Below are positions 10,248 to 19,980 of a DNA stretch of 64,000 nucleotides, one piece after another; positions within the stretch are counted from its first letter, which is position 1, and every line of letters begins with the position of its first letter. Made by a program: the position numbers and the translations under genes. The DNA comes from Microbacterium sp. (lineage in GTDB: Bacteria > Actinomycetota > Actinomycetes > Actinomycetales > Microbacteriaceae). A model generated the notes under the pieces. It was given only the letters and a program-made list of their open reading frames with translations, had not been told where the DNA came from and searched no databases. The stretch covers positions 992,001 through 1,056,000 of the forward strand of contig JAFKIL010000001.1 of NCBI GenBank assembly GCA_017306415.1. The letters are read 5' to 3'.

Positions 10248-11189
10248 ATGACCCAGGTGATCCAGTACACGGAGTTCGGCGGACCCGAGGTCCTCACGCC
10301 CGCGGAGGCCGCAGCGAGCGCGCCCGGCCCCGGCGAGGTCGCGGTCCGCGTCGAGGCGGTCGGCGTCAATCCGATCGACGCCAAGCTGAGGGCCGGACTG
10401 CGCGCCTCGGACCCGATCGTCGAGCCCCGCCGTGTGGGCAGCGATGCCGCGGGCACCGTCACCGCGGTGGGGGCGGACGTCGAGGGCATCCGCCCGGGCG
10501 ACGCCGTCGTCGTCTTCGGTGCCCAGGGTGCGTATGCGGACGAGCTGGTCGTCCCCGCCCGCCACGTCGAGCCGCGCACGCCGCGGGTCACCGCCGCGGA
10601 GGGCGCCGCGCTCGGCGTGCCCGCGGGCACCGCCTACCAGGCGCTCCGCTCGCTCGACGTCCGCGCGGGCGACACCCTCCTCATCCACGGCGGATCCGGC
10701 GCGGTCGGCCAGGCCGCGATCCAGTTCGCCGCGCTCTGGGGCGCCACGGTGGTCGCGACCGCGTCGCCGCGCCGCCACGAGCGGCTCCGTGAGCTGGGCG
10801 CGATCCCCGTCGCCTACGGAGACGGACTCGCGCAGCGCGTGCGGGAGGCCGCACCGCAGGGCGTGACGGTCATCCTCGATGCTGCCGGCACCGACGAGGC
10901 GCTCGATGTGTCGCTGGACCTCCTCGCCGACCGCTCACGGATCGCGACGATCGTGCGCGGGAGCGACGCGGACCGGCTCGGCATCCGGGGGTTCGCCGGC
11001 GGATCGCCGCACCCGCTCACGTCGCAGCAGCTGACGTGGCGGCGCGAGGCCCTGCCGGTCACGCTCGCGCTGATGGCCGCGGGTCGCTTCTCCGTCGAGC
11101 TGGGTCCGTCGTTCCCGTTGGCGGATGCCGCCGAGGCGCATCGCGCCCTCGCCGCCGGCGTCGACGGCAAGATCACCCTCGTGCCGTAG
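10248..11189 (+). CDS. Zinc-independent MDR-type NADP-dependent oxidoreductase (quinone reductase-like)
   Basis: 313 residues of the medium-chain dehydrogenase/reductase family. The N-terminal GroES-like domain has GPGEVAVRVEAVGVNPID; the Rossmann domain has the nucleotide-binding loop LLIHGGSGAVGQAA around residue 145. The zinc-ligand cysteines of alcohol dehydrogenases are absent, which fits the QOR/zeta-crystallin branch that reduces quinones or enones with NADPH. The ATG at 10248 has an AGAGAGG ribosome-binding site about ten bases upstream. It lies 29 bases after hrpA on the same strand. Confidence 0.85.
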   Translation: MTQVIQYTEFGGPEVLTPAEAAASAPGPGEVAVRVEAVGVNPIDAKLRAGLRASDPIVEPRRVGSDAAGTVTAVGADVEGIRPGDAVVVFGAQGAYADELVVPARHVEPRTPRVTAAEGAALGVPAGTAYQALRSLDVRAGDTLLIHGGSGAVGQAAIQFAALWGATVVATASPRRHERLRELGAIPVAYGDGLAQRVREAAPQGVTVILDAAGTDEALDVSLDLLADRSRIATIVRGSDADRLGIRGFAGGSPHPLTSQQLTWRREALPVTLALMAAGRFSVELGPSFPLADAAEAHRALAAGVDGKITLVP

Positions 11190-11210
11190 GGGATCTCCGC
11201 CGGCTGCCCG

Positions 11211-12044
11211 TCAGGGCTGCGGTCCGGTCGCGACCGGTCGCCCCGGCGTGTTCGACCACTGGCTCCACGATCCGGGGTAGACCGTGACGTCGATGCCGGC
11301 GAGCGCCCCGGCGAACGCGGTGTGCGCGGCCGTGACACCCGACCCGCAGTACGCGGCGACGGGCACGCCGGGCTCCGCGCCGGCCGCGACGAACGTCGCG
11401 CGGATCTCAGCCGCGTCGCGGAACCGACCGTCGTCGAGGTGGTCGGTGGTGGGCAGGCTCACGGCGCCCGGGATGTGCCCGGCGAGGGGATCGATCGGCT
11501 CCACCTCACCGCGGTAGCGTTCGGCGGCGCGCACGTCGAGGAGGACGCCGTGGCCGGGCCAGGCGGCCGCCTCGTCGATCAGCGCGACTCCGTCGACGAT
11601 CGGCTCCAGCGTGATCGTGCCGTGCCGCGGCCGCACGTCGCCGGTCTCGAGCGGCAGCCCGGCCGCCGCCCAGGCGGTCACGCCCCCGTCGAGCACACGG
11701 ACGTCGGCCACCCCGGAGCGGTGCAGGAGCCACCACGCGCGAGCTGCCGACAGTGCACCGCCCTCGTCGTAGACGACGACCGCGTCGCCGTCGTCGAGCC
11801 CCCACCGCCGTGCTGCGGCCTCCAGCTCCGCGCGGCCGGGCAGCGGGTGCCGGCCGTCGCCCGGATCGCCATGGCGCGCGAGCTCCGTCTCGAGGTCGAC
11901 GAAGACGGCGCCGGGGAGGTGGCCGGCGAGGTACTCGGGCCGGCCATCCGGGCGGTCGAGCCGCCACCGCACGTCCAGCACGCGCGGCGGCGCGTCGGCG
12001 CGCAGGGCGGCGGCGAGATCGTCGGGGGAGATCAGGAGAGCCAT
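11211..12044 (-). CDS. Two-domain sulfurtransferase (rhodanese/3-mercaptopyruvate type)
   Basis: 277 residues with two rhodanese domains. The N-terminal domain has VLDVRWRL and LAGHLPGAVFVDLE but no active cysteine, as usual; the C-terminal domain carries the catalytic loop AYCGSGVTA with Cys233. The enzyme transfers sulfane sulfur from thiosulfate or 3-mercaptopyruvate to a thiophilic acceptor; the loop CGSGVT is nearer the mercaptopyruvate type. The start at 12044 is supported by CACGAT exactly six bases before the ATG. It is divergent from a sulfhydrylase-like gene, which places both in sulfur metabolism. Confidence 0.88.
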   Translation of the reverse strand: MALLISPDDLAAALRADAPPRVLDVRWRLDRPDGRPEYLAGHLPGAVFVDLETELARHGDPGDGRHPLPGRAELEAAARRWGLDDGDAVVVYDEGGALSAARAWWLLHRSGVADVRVLDGGVTAWAAAGLPLETGDVRPRHGTITLEPIVDGVALIDEAAAWPGHGVLLDVRAAERYRGEVEPIDPLAGHIPGAVSLPTTDHLDDGRFRDAAEIRATFVAAGAEPGVPVAAYCGSGVTAAHTAFAGALAGIDVTVYPGSWSQWSNTPGRPVATGPQP

Positions 12045-12135
12045 CCCCCCATCGTGCCTCCTCCCCCGGGCGGCGCGGCGCAACAGAACGACACACGCCG
12101 GATGCCGCATCCCCCGCCGCCCGGAGAATGGACGC

Positions 12136-13458
12136 ATGCCCGCACCCGACGACCACGCCCGCGCGTCGTTCGCGACCGCGCAGGTGCAGGCGGGGTACGT
12201 CCCGGGGACGCGGACCGCGACCGCGGTGCCGCCCATCCACCAGTCCAACGCCTTCGAGTTCGCCTCCCTCGCGGAGGCACGCGACCTGTTCGCGCTGCGC
12301 CGGGACGGCGACATCTACAGCCGCGCCGCGAACCCGACGGTGCTCGTGCTGGAGCAGCGGGTGACCGCCCTCGAGGACGGCATCGCGGCGGCGGGCGTCG
12401 CATCCGGGCAGGCGGCGGTGGCGATCGCGCTCCTCGCGCTCGCCGGACGCGGCGGGCACATCGTCGCGGCGCGGCAGCTGTACGGCGGGACCATCGACCT
12501 GCTGGGCGACACGCTCGTCGACTGGGGCATCGAGACGACGTTCGTCGACCAGGACGACGCCGCGGCATGGCGCCGAGCCGCACGCCCGACCACGCGCGCA
12601 TTCTTCGCGGAGACGGTCGCCAATCCGATCGCCCAGGTGCTCGACGTGCGCGCGGTCGCCGACGCGGCGCACGAGGCCGGCGTGCCGCTCGTCGTCGACA
12701 ACACCGTCGCGACGCCCTACCTGCAGCGCCCCAAGGAGCACGGCGCCGACATCGTGGTGCACTCCGCGACCAAGTTCCTCGGCGGCCACGGCACGTCGCT
12801 GGGCGGTGTCGTCGTCGACCTCGGCACGTTCGACTTCGCCGCGGACGCCGCGCGCTGGCCGCAGCTCACCGAGCCCTACCGGCGCGTCCCCGGCGGCAGC
12901 CTGATCGATCGGTTCGGCGCCACCGGATCACCGTTCATCGCACTGGTGAAGACCAAGTACGTCCACGACCTGGGCCCGTCCCTCTCGGCGTTCAACGCCT
13001 TCCAGCTCCTCCAGGGGCTCGAGACGCTCGATCTGCGGATGACGCGGCACAGCGCCTCCGGCCAGCGGGTCGCCGAGCATCTCGGGGAGCATCCCGCCGT
13101 GGCACGGGTGCACCACCCCGGTCTCGCGTCGAGCCCGTGGCACGCCAGCGCTGCGACCTACCTCCCCCGTGGTGCCGCATCCGTCTTCTCCTTCGACCTG
13201 CCGTCCGCGGGAGACGCCGACGCGGACTTCGCCCTCGTCGAGCGGTTCATCGCCCGGCTGGGGGTCGTCCGGCTCGTCGCGAACATCGGCGATGCGCGCA
13301 GCCTCGTCGCCCATCCCGCGTCGATGACGCACAGCCATCTGACGCCGCAGCAGCTCGCGGATGCCGGCATCTCCGGGACGACCGTGCGGCTCTCGATCGG
13401 CCTGGAGGACGCCGACGACATCATCGCCGACCTCGATGCTGCACTGGCGGCCCTCTGA
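12136..13458 (+). CDS. O-acetylhomoserine sulfhydrylase-like Cys/Met-metabolism PLP enzyme
   Basis: 440 residues of the Cys/Met metabolism PLP-dependent family (cystathionine gamma-synthase fold). PLP lysine is Lys213 in [12 protein letters not shown]; Asp188 in [11 protein letters not shown] pairs with the pyridine nitrogen; YSRAANPT is the phosphate-proximal motif. Length, the [12 protein letters not shown] opening and the long C-terminal [16 protein letters not shown] block fit MetY, which makes homocysteine from O-acetylhomoserine and sulfide. A homocysteine/cysteine lyase role cannot be excluded. GAGAAT ends six bases before the ATG. Confidence 0.85.
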   Translation: MPAPDDHARASFATAQVQAGYVPGTRTATAVPPIHQSNAFEFASLAEARDLFALRRDGDIYSRAANPTVLVLEQRVTALEDGIAAAGVASGQAAVAIALLALAGRGGHIVAARQLYGGTIDLLGDTLVDWGIETTFVDQDDAAAWRRAARPTTRAFFAETVANPIAQVLDVRAVADAAHEAGVPLVVDNTVATPYLQRPKEHGADIVVHSATKFLGGHGTSLGGVVVDLGTFDFAADAARWPQLTEPYRRVPGGSLIDRFGATGSPFIALVKTKYVHDLGPSLSAFNAFQLLQGLETLDLRMTRHSASGQRVAEHLGEHPAVARVHHPGLASSPWHASAATYLPRGAASVFSFDLPSAGDADADFALVERFIARLGVVRLVANIGDARSLVAHPASMTHSHLTPQQLADAGISGTTVRLSIGLEDADDIIADLDAALAAL

Positions 13459-13483
13459 GACCGACCGCCCCTACGCTGAGATC

Positions 13484-14467
13484 ATGAGCGGACTCAGATG
13501 GGGCATCCTGGCCACCGGCGGCATCGCGCACGCCTTCACCCACGACCTGCAGACGGCGGGTCTCGACGTCGTGGCGGTCGGGTCGCGCCGCCCCGAGTCC
13601 GCGCAGGCGTTCGCAGCGGAGTTCGGCATCCCCCGCGCCCACGGCTCCTATGAGCAACTCGCCGCCGATCCCGACGTCGACATCGTGTACGTCGCGACGC
13701 CGCACCCGTCGCACGCCGAGAATGCGCTGCTGTGCCTGCACCAGGGAAAGCACGTCCTCGTCGAGAAGCCGTTCACGCTGAACGAGCGCGAAGCGGCCGC
13801 CGTCCGGGACGCCGCCGCCGCACGCGGACTGCTCGCCATGGAGGCGATGTGGACGCGGTACCTCCCGCACATGGTCCGCATCCGAGAGCTCCTCGCCGAC
13901 GGGGCGCTCGGCGAGGTGCGCACGGTCTTCGCCGACCACACCCAGCGGATATCGAGCGACCCGGCCCACCGACTGAACGCCCTCGAGCTCGGCGGCGGAG
14001 CGCTCCTCGACCTCGGCATCTACCCGATCTCGTTCGTCTGGGACGTGCTCGGCGCCCCTGTGGAGATCAGCGCCCGCGCGCGCCTGGGCGAGACCGGCGC
14101 CGACACCGAGGTGGCGACGATCTTCACCCACGCGAGCGGCGCGATCTCCACGACCGTGTCCTCGTCCCGCGCGGCGGGGCCCGACACGGCCCACATCGTC
14201 GGGACCGAGGGCCGGATCGACATCGACCGGGTCTGGTACACCCCCACCTCCTTCCGCCTCACGCGGCCCGACGGAACCGTCGTGGAGGAGTTCAGGTCCG
14301 ACGTGGCCGCGGGCGGCAAGCAGTACCAGGCCTTCGCCGCCCAGGAGCTCGTCGCCGCCGGCCGCATCGACGGCGACATCCTGCCGATCGATGAGACGGT
14401 CGCGATCATGGGCACGCTCGACGAGGTGCGCGCGCAGATCGGGCTGCGCTACCCCGGCGAGGACTGA
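13484..14467 (+). CDS. Gfo/Idh/MocA-family NAD(P)-dependent oxidoreductase
   Basis: 327 residues. The N-terminal Rossmann domain opens with WGILATGGIAHAF and carries the EKP signature in GKHVLVEKPFTLN; the C-terminal alpha/beta domain has GGGALLDLGIYPISF. These enzymes oxidise or reduce sugars and polyols (glucose-fructose oxidoreductase and trans-dihydrobenzenediol dehydrogenase are close types); the substrate here is unknown. TACGCT lies exactly six bases before the ATG (13472-13477), supporting this start over longer in-frame options that overlap the upstream gene. Confidence 0.88.
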   Translation: MSGLRWGILATGGIAHAFTHDLQTAGLDVVAVGSRRPESAQAFAAEFGIPRAHGSYEQLAADPDVDIVYVATPHPSHAENALLCLHQGKHVLVEKPFTLNEREAAAVRDAAAARGLLAMEAMWTRYLPHMVRIRELLADGALGEVRTVFADHTQRISSDPAHRLNALELGGGALLDLGIYPISFVWDVLGAPVEISARARLGETGADTEVATIFTHASGAISTTVSSSRAAGPDTAHIVGTEGRIDIDRVWYTPTSFRLTRPDGTVVEEFRSDVAAGGKQYQAFAAQELVAAGRIDGDILPIDETVAIMGTLDEVRAQIGLRYPGED

Positions 14468-14529
14468 CCGGGTCGCACCGGCACCCGTCCGCCTTCACGG
14501 CGGGCCCGCGCACCTGCGACACTGGGGGC

Positions 14530-15399
14530 ATGCCGGATGCACAGGATGCGCGCGTCGCCGTCTACCTCGACTTCGACAACATCGTCATGTCGTGGTACGA
14601 CCGCGTGCACGGAAGGAACGCCTACTCGCGGGACCGGCAGCGGATCGCCGCGGACGCCGCGGATCCGGAGATCGCCGAGCGACTGGCCGCGGCCACGATC
14701 GACGTCGGCGCGGTCATCGACTACGCGGCATCCTTCGGCACGCTCGTCCTGACGCGGGCGTACGCCGACTGGTCGTCGCCCGTGAACGCCGAGTACCGCT
14801 CGCAGCTCGTCGCCCGGGCCGTGGACCTCGTCCAGCTCTTCCCCGCCGCGGCGTACGCGAAGAACGGGGCCGACATCCGCCTGGCGGTCGACGTGGTCGA
14901 GGACATGTTCCGCCTGCCCGACCTCACCCACGTGGTGATCGTCGCGGGCGACTCCGACTACGTCCCGCTGGCCCAGCGCTGCAAGCGTCTCGGCCGCTTC
15001 GTCATCGGCGTGGGCGTCGCAGGCTCCACCGCGAAGGCCCTCGCGGCCGCCTGCGACCGATTCGACACCTACGACTCGCTCCCCGGCGTGACGCGTCCGA
15101 CGCCCTCGCAGACGGACGTCACGGCCTCGCCGACCCGCGCGCGCGGGCGCAAGCGCACGACCGAGCCGGGCGCCGACCTGCTCGAGCGCGCCCTGCGGCT
15201 GGAGAGCGAGCGCACGGACGACGAATGGGTGCACGCGTCGTCCCTCAAGGACCTGATGAAGCGGATGGACCCGTCCTTCAGCGAGAAGGCGCTCGGCTAC
15301 AAGACCTTCACCGACTTCCTCGGCTCGCGCCCGGAGCTCGCCGAGGTGAAGGAGTCCGGGAACATCCGCCTCGTGCGCCTCGCCCCCGCCCGCGCCTGA
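14530..15399 (+). CDS. NYN (PIN-like RNase) domain protein with C-terminal LOTUS/OST-HTH domain
   Basis: 289 residues. Residues ~8-180 form a NYN/LabA-type PIN-like nuclease domain with acidic site residues in VAVYLDFDNI, NGADIRLAVDVVEDM and VIVAGDSDYVPLAQ. After a basic, Pro/Thr-rich linker (~190-220) comes a winged-helix LOTUS domain (~222-285, from LLERALRLES to FTDFLGSRPE and VRL). In this family the NYN domain cleaves RNA and the LOTUS domain is thought to bind RNA, including G-quadruplexes. GACACT lies six bases before the ATG. It stands alone between a dehydrogenase and the ROK regulator. Confidence 0.85.
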   Translation: MPDAQDARVAVYLDFDNIVMSWYDRVHGRNAYSRDRQRIAADAADPEIAERLAAATIDVGAVIDYAASFGTLVLTRAYADWSSPVNAEYRSQLVARAVDLVQLFPAAAYAKNGADIRLAVDVVEDMFRLPDLTHVVIVAGDSDYVPLAQRCKRLGRFVIGVGVAGSTAKALAAACDRFDTYDSLPGVTRPTPSQTDVTASPTRARGRKRTTEPGADLLERALRLESERTDDEWVHASSLKDLMKRMDPSFSEKALGYKTFTDFLGSRPELAEVKESGNIRLVRLAPARA

Positions 15400-15446
15400 G
15401 CGCCGCGATCCGTGGCCCCGCGGGCATCGCAGGGTACAGTGTCAGT

Positions 15447-16634
15447 GTGGTACGCCGGAACACTCCACCCGGCTCGCAATCATCACTGCGCGAGGCGAAC
15501 CGGGCACGCCTGGTCGAGTCGCTCAAGCGACACGGCCGGCTCACACAGGTCGAGCTCGCGGGGAGCACGGGCCTGTCTCCGGCGACCGTGTCGAACATCG
15601 TCAAGGAGCTGACCGCCTCCGGACTCCTGCACACGTCCATCACCTCGCGCAGCGGACGACGGGCGACGCTGGTGTCGCTCGCCCGTCAGCTCGGGCTCGT
15701 CGCGGGCGTGCACTACAGCTCGCGGCAGCTGCACATCGCGATCGCGGATGCGACGCGCAACGTCGTGAGCCAGACTTCGCTGCCGCTCCCCCTCGACCAC
15801 CGCCACGACGCCGAGCTCGATCGCCTCAGCCTGCTGCTGAGCGACATGATGGAGTCGCTCGGCGGCACCGTGAACGACCTCCTCGCGGTCGGCCTCGCGC
15901 TGCCCGCGCCGATCGATCCGCGCACGGGGATGGTGTCGACGCCGGGGCTTCTGCGCGGATGGGAGGGCGTCGACGTCGCGGCCAGCCTCACCGCCCGGAT
16001 CGGGCGCCCGGTCTTCGCCGACAGCGAGGCGAACCTCGGCGGACTCGCGGAGGCGCGCGAGGGCACCGGCCGCTCCGCGGCATCATCCGTCTTCATCCGC
16101 GTCGGCCACAGCATCAGCGCGGGACTCATCGTCGGCGGCGACCTCTTCCGCGGCGGCAATGGCAAGGCCGGGCAGATCGGGCACGTCACGATCGACGAGA
16201 ACGGCCCGGTGTGCCGCTGCAGCAATCGCGGCTGCCTCGAGACGTTCGCCGCAGGCCCCGCCCTCCTGTCGCTCTTTCCGCCGAACTCCGGGATGCTGCG
16301 CCTGAGCGACCTCATCCAGGCCGCCGAAGCGGGCGACGGGCGGTCCCACCGCGTCATCGCGGACGCGGGCCGGCACATCGGCATCGCCGTCGCGAGCCTG
16401 TGCAACCTGTTCGACCCCGAGCTCATCGTGGTGGGCGGCGAGCTGGCCCAGGCCGGCGAGATCCTCATGGCGCCGATGCGCCACTCGCTCGAACGCACGG
16501 CGCTCTCGTCCGCGATGGGCCTTCCCGAGATCGTCGGCGCATCGTTCGGCGAATGGGCGGAGACGCGGGGGGCGATCGCGGTCGCCCTCGACCACGTCAC
16601 CGTCGACGCCGAGTCCCTGCCCGTGTCGGCGTGA
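15447..16634 (+). CDS. ROK-family transcriptional regulator (NagC/XylR type)
   Basis: 395 residues. An N-terminal winged HTH (~15-70, LREANRARLVESLKRHG to TGLSPATVSNIVKEL) is followed by a ROK sugar-kinase-like domain. The ROK zinc motif is present as CRCSNRGCLETFAAG, and the fold's glycine-rich stretches (GHVTIDENG) are seen. Such proteins repress sugar uptake genes and release DNA on binding the sugar. The GTG at 15447 was chosen because TACAGT lies exactly six bases upstream. Its stop overlaps the start of the first sugar-binding protein gene, so it probably regulates and is co-transcribed with that ABC operon; xylose is a plausible inducer given the XylF-like binding protein. Confidence 0.88.
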   Translation: MVRRNTPPGSQSSLREANRARLVESLKRHGRLTQVELAGSTGLSPATVSNIVKELTASGLLHTSITSRSGRRATLVSLARQLGLVAGVHYSSRQLHIAIADATRNVVSQTSLPLPLDHRHDAELDRLSLLLSDMMESLGGTVNDLLAVGLALPAPIDPRTGMVSTPGLLRGWEGVDVAASLTARIGRPVFADSEANLGGLAEAREGTGRSAASSVFIRVGHSISAGLIVGGDLFRGGNGKAGQIGHVTIDENGPVCRCSNRGCLETFAAGPALLSLFPPNSGMLRLSDLIQAAEAGDGRSHRVIADAGRHIGIAVASLCNLFDPELIVVGGELAQAGEILMAPMRHSLERTALSSAMGLPEIVGASFGEWAETRGAIAVALDHVTVDAESLPVSA

Positions 16635-17719
16635 CCCCGGTCTCCATGCGACGGACCGGTCGTCTCCGCTTCGGCGCGCGCGTCGCCGTGGCCGCGCTCC
16701 TGATCGCCGCGGGCATGTCGACGGCCGGCTGCGGCGCGCAGGGCGGGTCGGGCGGCGACAAGATCGCCCTGCTCCTCCCCGACGCCAAGACCGCCAGGTA
16801 CGAGACCTTCGACCGTCCCCTCTTCGAGAAGCGCATCCGGCAGCTCGGCGACTACCAGGTGCTGTATTCGAACGCGGATCAGGATGCCGCGACCCAGCAG
16901 CAGCAGGCCGAATCGGCGCTCGCGGCCGGCGCGAAGGTGCTCGTGCTCGACGCCGTCGACTCGAAGGCCGCCGCCAGCATCGTGAGCGCGGCGCACGCCC
17001 AGGACGTCCCGGTCATCGCGTACGACCGGCTGATCGCGGGCGGCGGGCTCGCCTACTACGTCTCGTTCGACGGGGAGAAGGTGGGCGAACTGCAGGGCGC
17101 CGCGCTGGTGCAGGCGCTGGCCGGCAAGAAGCTCCGCGCGGGCGACGGCATCCTGATGGTGAACGGCTCCCCCACGGACAGCAACTCGTCGGAGTTCGCG
17201 GCGGGCGCCCACCGGGCCATCGATGCCAGCGGACTCCCGGTGCTGGCGGAGTACAGCACACCGGACTGGAGCCCGGACAAGGCCCAGGACTGGGTGGCCG
17301 GGCAGATCGCGCAGTTCGGGGACCGCATCGTGGGCGTGTACGCGGCGAACGACGGCGTGGCCGGCGGTGCCGTGGCGGCGTTCAAGGCCGCCGACGTCTC
17401 ACCGGTGCCGCCGGTGACGGGCCAGGACGCCGAGCTGTCGGCCCTGCAGCGCATCGTCGCCGGCGACCAGTACATGACCGTGTACAAAGCCATCAAGCCG
17501 CAGGCGAACCGTGCCGCGGAGGTCGCCGTCGCCCTCATCCACGGCGAGAAGGTCACCGCGCCCACCACGACGGACGGCGTCCCGACGACGCTGCTGGAGC
17601 CGGTGGCGGTCACCGTCCACGACATCATGCGCACCGTCGTTGCAGACGGGTTCTGGACTGTGAAGGATATCTGTACCCCGGCGTACGTCACGGCCTGCGA
17701 CGCCGCCGGCATCCGCTAG
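16631..17719 (+). CDS. Sugar ABC transporter substrate-binding lipoprotein (XylF-like), system A
   Basis: 362 residues with the GTG start overlapping the ROK stop (GTGA), which implies translational coupling; ATG 16646 is the alternative. A basic N-terminus and hydrophobic stretch end at MSTAGC, a slightly atypical lipobox with Thr at -3, so the mature lipoprotein would be anchored by that Cys. The Peripla_BP_4 fold follows (IALLLPDAKTARYETFDRP, VPVIAYDRLI, YYVSFDGEKVGELQG, YAANDGVAGGAV). The motif ARYETFDRP resembles XylF of xylose uptake. It is followed by its ATPase and permease genes. Confidence 0.88.
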   Translation: MTPVSMRRTGRLRFGARVAVAALLIAAGMSTAGCGAQGGSGGDKIALLLPDAKTARYETFDRPLFEKRIRQLGDYQVLYSNADQDAATQQQQAESALAAGAKVLVLDAVDSKAAASIVSAAHAQDVPVIAYDRLIAGGGLAYYVSFDGEKVGELQGAALVQALAGKKLRAGDGILMVNGSPTDSNSSEFAAGAHRAIDASGLPVLAEYSTPDWSPDKAQDWVAGQIAQFGDRIVGVYAANDGVAGGAVAAFKAADVSPVPPVTGQDAELSALQRIVAGDQYMTVYKAIKPQANRAAEVAVALIHGEKVTAPTTTDGVPTTLLEPVAVTVHDIMRTVVADGFWTVKDICTPAYVTACDAAGIR

Positions 17720-17738
17720 ACGGGTGGGGAGTGTGGAC

Positions 17739-18623
17739 ATGACGGCGAATCAGGCCAGGGCGGGACGCCCCCGGGAGCGCGTCCTCACGATGCGCGGCAT
17801 CGACAAGCACTTCGGGGCGGTCAAGGCGCTCACCGACGTCGAGTTCTGGGTGAACGAGGGCGAGGTCGTCGCGCTCGTCGGCGACAACGGCGCTGGCAAG
17901 TCCACTCTCGTGAAAGTGCTCGCGGGCGTGCACACGCAGGATGCCGGGACCATCACGTTCGACGGCGAGGAGGTGGAGATCGCGAGCCCCGCCGACGCGC
18001 AGGACCTCGGCATCGCGACGGTGTTCCAGGACCTCGCGCTGTGCGACAACCTCGACGTCGTCGCGAACCTCTGGCTCGGCCGGGAGCTCGTGGACGGCCG
18101 GCTGCTCGACGAGGTGGAGATGGAGCAGCGCACGTGGGCGCTGCTGCGCGAGCTGTCGGCGAAGATCCCCTCGGTGCGCGTCCCGGTCGCCTCGCTCTCC
18201 GGGGGGCAGCGCCAGACCGTCGCCATCGCGCGCTCGCTCATCGGCGATCCCCGCATCGTGATCCTCGACGAGCCCACCGCCGCGCTCGGGGTCGCGCAGA
18301 CCGCCGAGGTGCTCAACCTCATCGAGCGCCTGCGCGAGCGGGGGCACGGGGTCATCCTCATCAGCCACAACATGGCGGACGTCCTCGCCGTCGCCGACCG
18401 CGTCGTGGTGCTGCGGCTGGGACGCAACAACGGGGACTACAACGTGGTGGACGTCACCAGCTCGACGCTCATCGCGGCGATCACCGGCGCCACGGACAAC
18501 GCGGTGAGCCGCCGGGCCGACCGCGACGCCGAGGAGGCGCCGCCGCTCCCACCGACAGACGGGAACATCATCGCCCTTCCGACCATCAGCACGCGCCGGC
18601 CTGACGATGCGGGCGGCCGATGA
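17739..18623 (+). CDS. Sugar ABC transporter ATP-binding protein, system A
   Basis: 294 residues with a single ABC domain, unlike the double-domain RbsA/XylG of enterobacteria. Walker A is VGDNGAGKST, the Q-loop region VFQDLALCDNL, the signature LSGGQRQTVAIA, Walker B IVILDEPTAALG, and the switch His is in LISHNMADV. A ~50-residue Asp/Glu/Pro-rich C-terminal tail follows the domain. The ATG at 17739 has a GGGGAG ribosome-binding site seven bases upstream; GTG codons at 17724 and 17733 are in frame but lack one. Its stop overlaps the permease start (ATGA). Confidence 0.9.
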   Translation: MTANQARAGRPRERVLTMRGIDKHFGAVKALTDVEFWVNEGEVVALVGDNGAGKSTLVKVLAGVHTQDAGTITFDGEEVEIASPADAQDLGIATVFQDLALCDNLDVVANLWLGRELVDGRLLDEVEMEQRTWALLRELSAKIPSVRVPVASLSGGQRQTVAIARSLIGDPRIVILDEPTAALGVAQTAEVLNLIERLRERGHGVILISHNMADVLAVADRVVVLRLGRNNGDYNVVDVTSSTLIAAITGATDNAVSRRADRDAEEAPPLPPTDGNIIALPTISTRRPDDAGGR

Positions 18624-19903
18624 CCGGCGCGTCGCAGGACCGCCTGACCTCTCCGGACCACCCCGAGCCGGACGGCCTCGACGCGGGCGGCGTGCGCGGC
18701 GCGATCGACCTCGTCACCGGGCGGGTGCGCGGCTCCGTCGAGCTGCTCGTCACCCGCGTGCGTGGCGGCGACCTCGGATCGCTCCCCGTCGTCATCGGGC
18801 TCGTGGTGATCTGGACGGTCTTCCAGTCGCTCAACCCTGTGTTCCTCTCGAGCACCAACCTCGTGAACCTCACGATGCAGTGCGCGGCCATCGGAACGAT
18901 CGCCCTGGGCGTGGTCGTCGTCCTCCTCGTGGGCGAGATCGACCTCTCCGTCGGGTCGGTCTCGGGCCTCGCCGCGGCGATCCTGGCGGTGACGCTCGTC
19001 CAGCTGGAGTGGAACCCCGTGTTCGCGCTGCTCGCGGCGGCCGCGGCCGGCGCGGCGGCCGGCCTGTTGTACGGCCTGCTGTACACGCGCTTCGGCGTCC
19101 CGAGCTTCGTGCTCACCCTCGCCGGGCTGCTCGGGTTCCTCGGGCTGCAGCTGAGCGTGCTCGGCGACACCGGGTCGATCAACCTCCCGTTCGACTCCGC
19201 GATCGTGCAGTTCGCGCAGCAGTTGTTCCTCCCGGCGTGGGTCTCGTACCTCTTCGTCGTCCTCACCGTGGCCGTCTACGCGTGGACCCGTGTGCGCGGC
19301 GCACGGCGCCGGGCGAGCGCGAACCTCGTGAGCCAGAGCTACCTCGAGATCGCGGTGCGCAGCGCGGGACTCCTCGCGTTCCTCGCGGTCGTGGCGTGGT
19401 ACCTCAACCTGTCGCGCGGCGTCGGCGTGATGTTCCTCTTCTTCCTCGCGCTCGTCGTGGCGATGAACATCCTCCTCACCCGCACGCGATGGGGCAGAGC
19501 GGTGTACGCGGTCGGCGGCTCGGGTGAGGCCGCGCGGCGGGCGGGCATCCGCGTGCGGGGCATCTACGTGTCGGTGTTCATGATCTGCTCGACGCTGGCG
19601 GCGGTCGGCGGCATCCTCGCCGCTGCACGCCTCGCCGCCGCGAATCAGAGCTCGGGCGTCGGCGACACGAACCTGAACGCCATCGCGGCGGCCGTGATCG
19701 GCGGCACCAGCCTCTTCGGCGGCCGCGGAACGGCGTTCTCGGCGCTGCTCGGGATCATCGTCATCCAGTCGATCTCCTCGGGGCTGACGCTGCTGAACCT
19801 GGATGCGTCGGTCCGCTATATGGTCACCGGCGTGGTGCTCGTGCTCGCGGTGATCGTCGACGCGATGTCACGTCGCACCCGCGCGGCCACCGGTCGCGCC
19901 TGA
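18620..19903 (+). CDS. Sugar ABC transporter permease (XylH/RbsC-like), system A
   Basis: 427 residues, about ten to eleven membrane helices of the BPD_transp_2 family. The long cytoplasmic N-terminus (~60 residues) and the extra-long central region between GDTGSINLPFD and RGVGVMFLFF are features of the XylH branch. Family motifs are LLVGEIDLSVGSVSGLAA, FVLTLAGLLGFLGLQL, YAVGGSGEAARRAGI (ATPase contact) and IGGTSLFGGRG. It forms the membrane channel with the preceding ATPase. Confidence 0.9.
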   Translation: MTGASQDRLTSPDHPEPDGLDAGGVRGAIDLVTGRVRGSVELLVTRVRGGDLGSLPVVIGLVVIWTVFQSLNPVFLSSTNLVNLTMQCAAIGTIALGVVVVLLVGEIDLSVGSVSGLAAAILAVTLVQLEWNPVFALLAAAAAGAAAGLLYGLLYTRFGVPSFVLTLAGLLGFLGLQLSVLGDTGSINLPFDSAIVQFAQQLFLPAWVSYLFVVLTVAVYAWTRVRGARRRASANLVSQSYLEIAVRSAGLLAFLAVVAWYLNLSRGVGVMFLFFLALVVAMNILLTRTRWGRAVYAVGGSGEAARRAGIRVRGIYVSVFMICSTLAAVGGILAAARLAAANQSSGVGDTNLNAIAAAVIGGTSLFGGRGTAFSALLGIIVIQSISSGLTLLNLDASVRYMVTGVVLVLAVIVDAMSRRTRAATGRA

Positions 19904-19980
19904 GTCCCCCGCGCATCCCACCCCGCGCGACCAGCCCGGCGCCCAGCCCAGCGCACCCCACCCCACGGGCCCCGGCCCCT

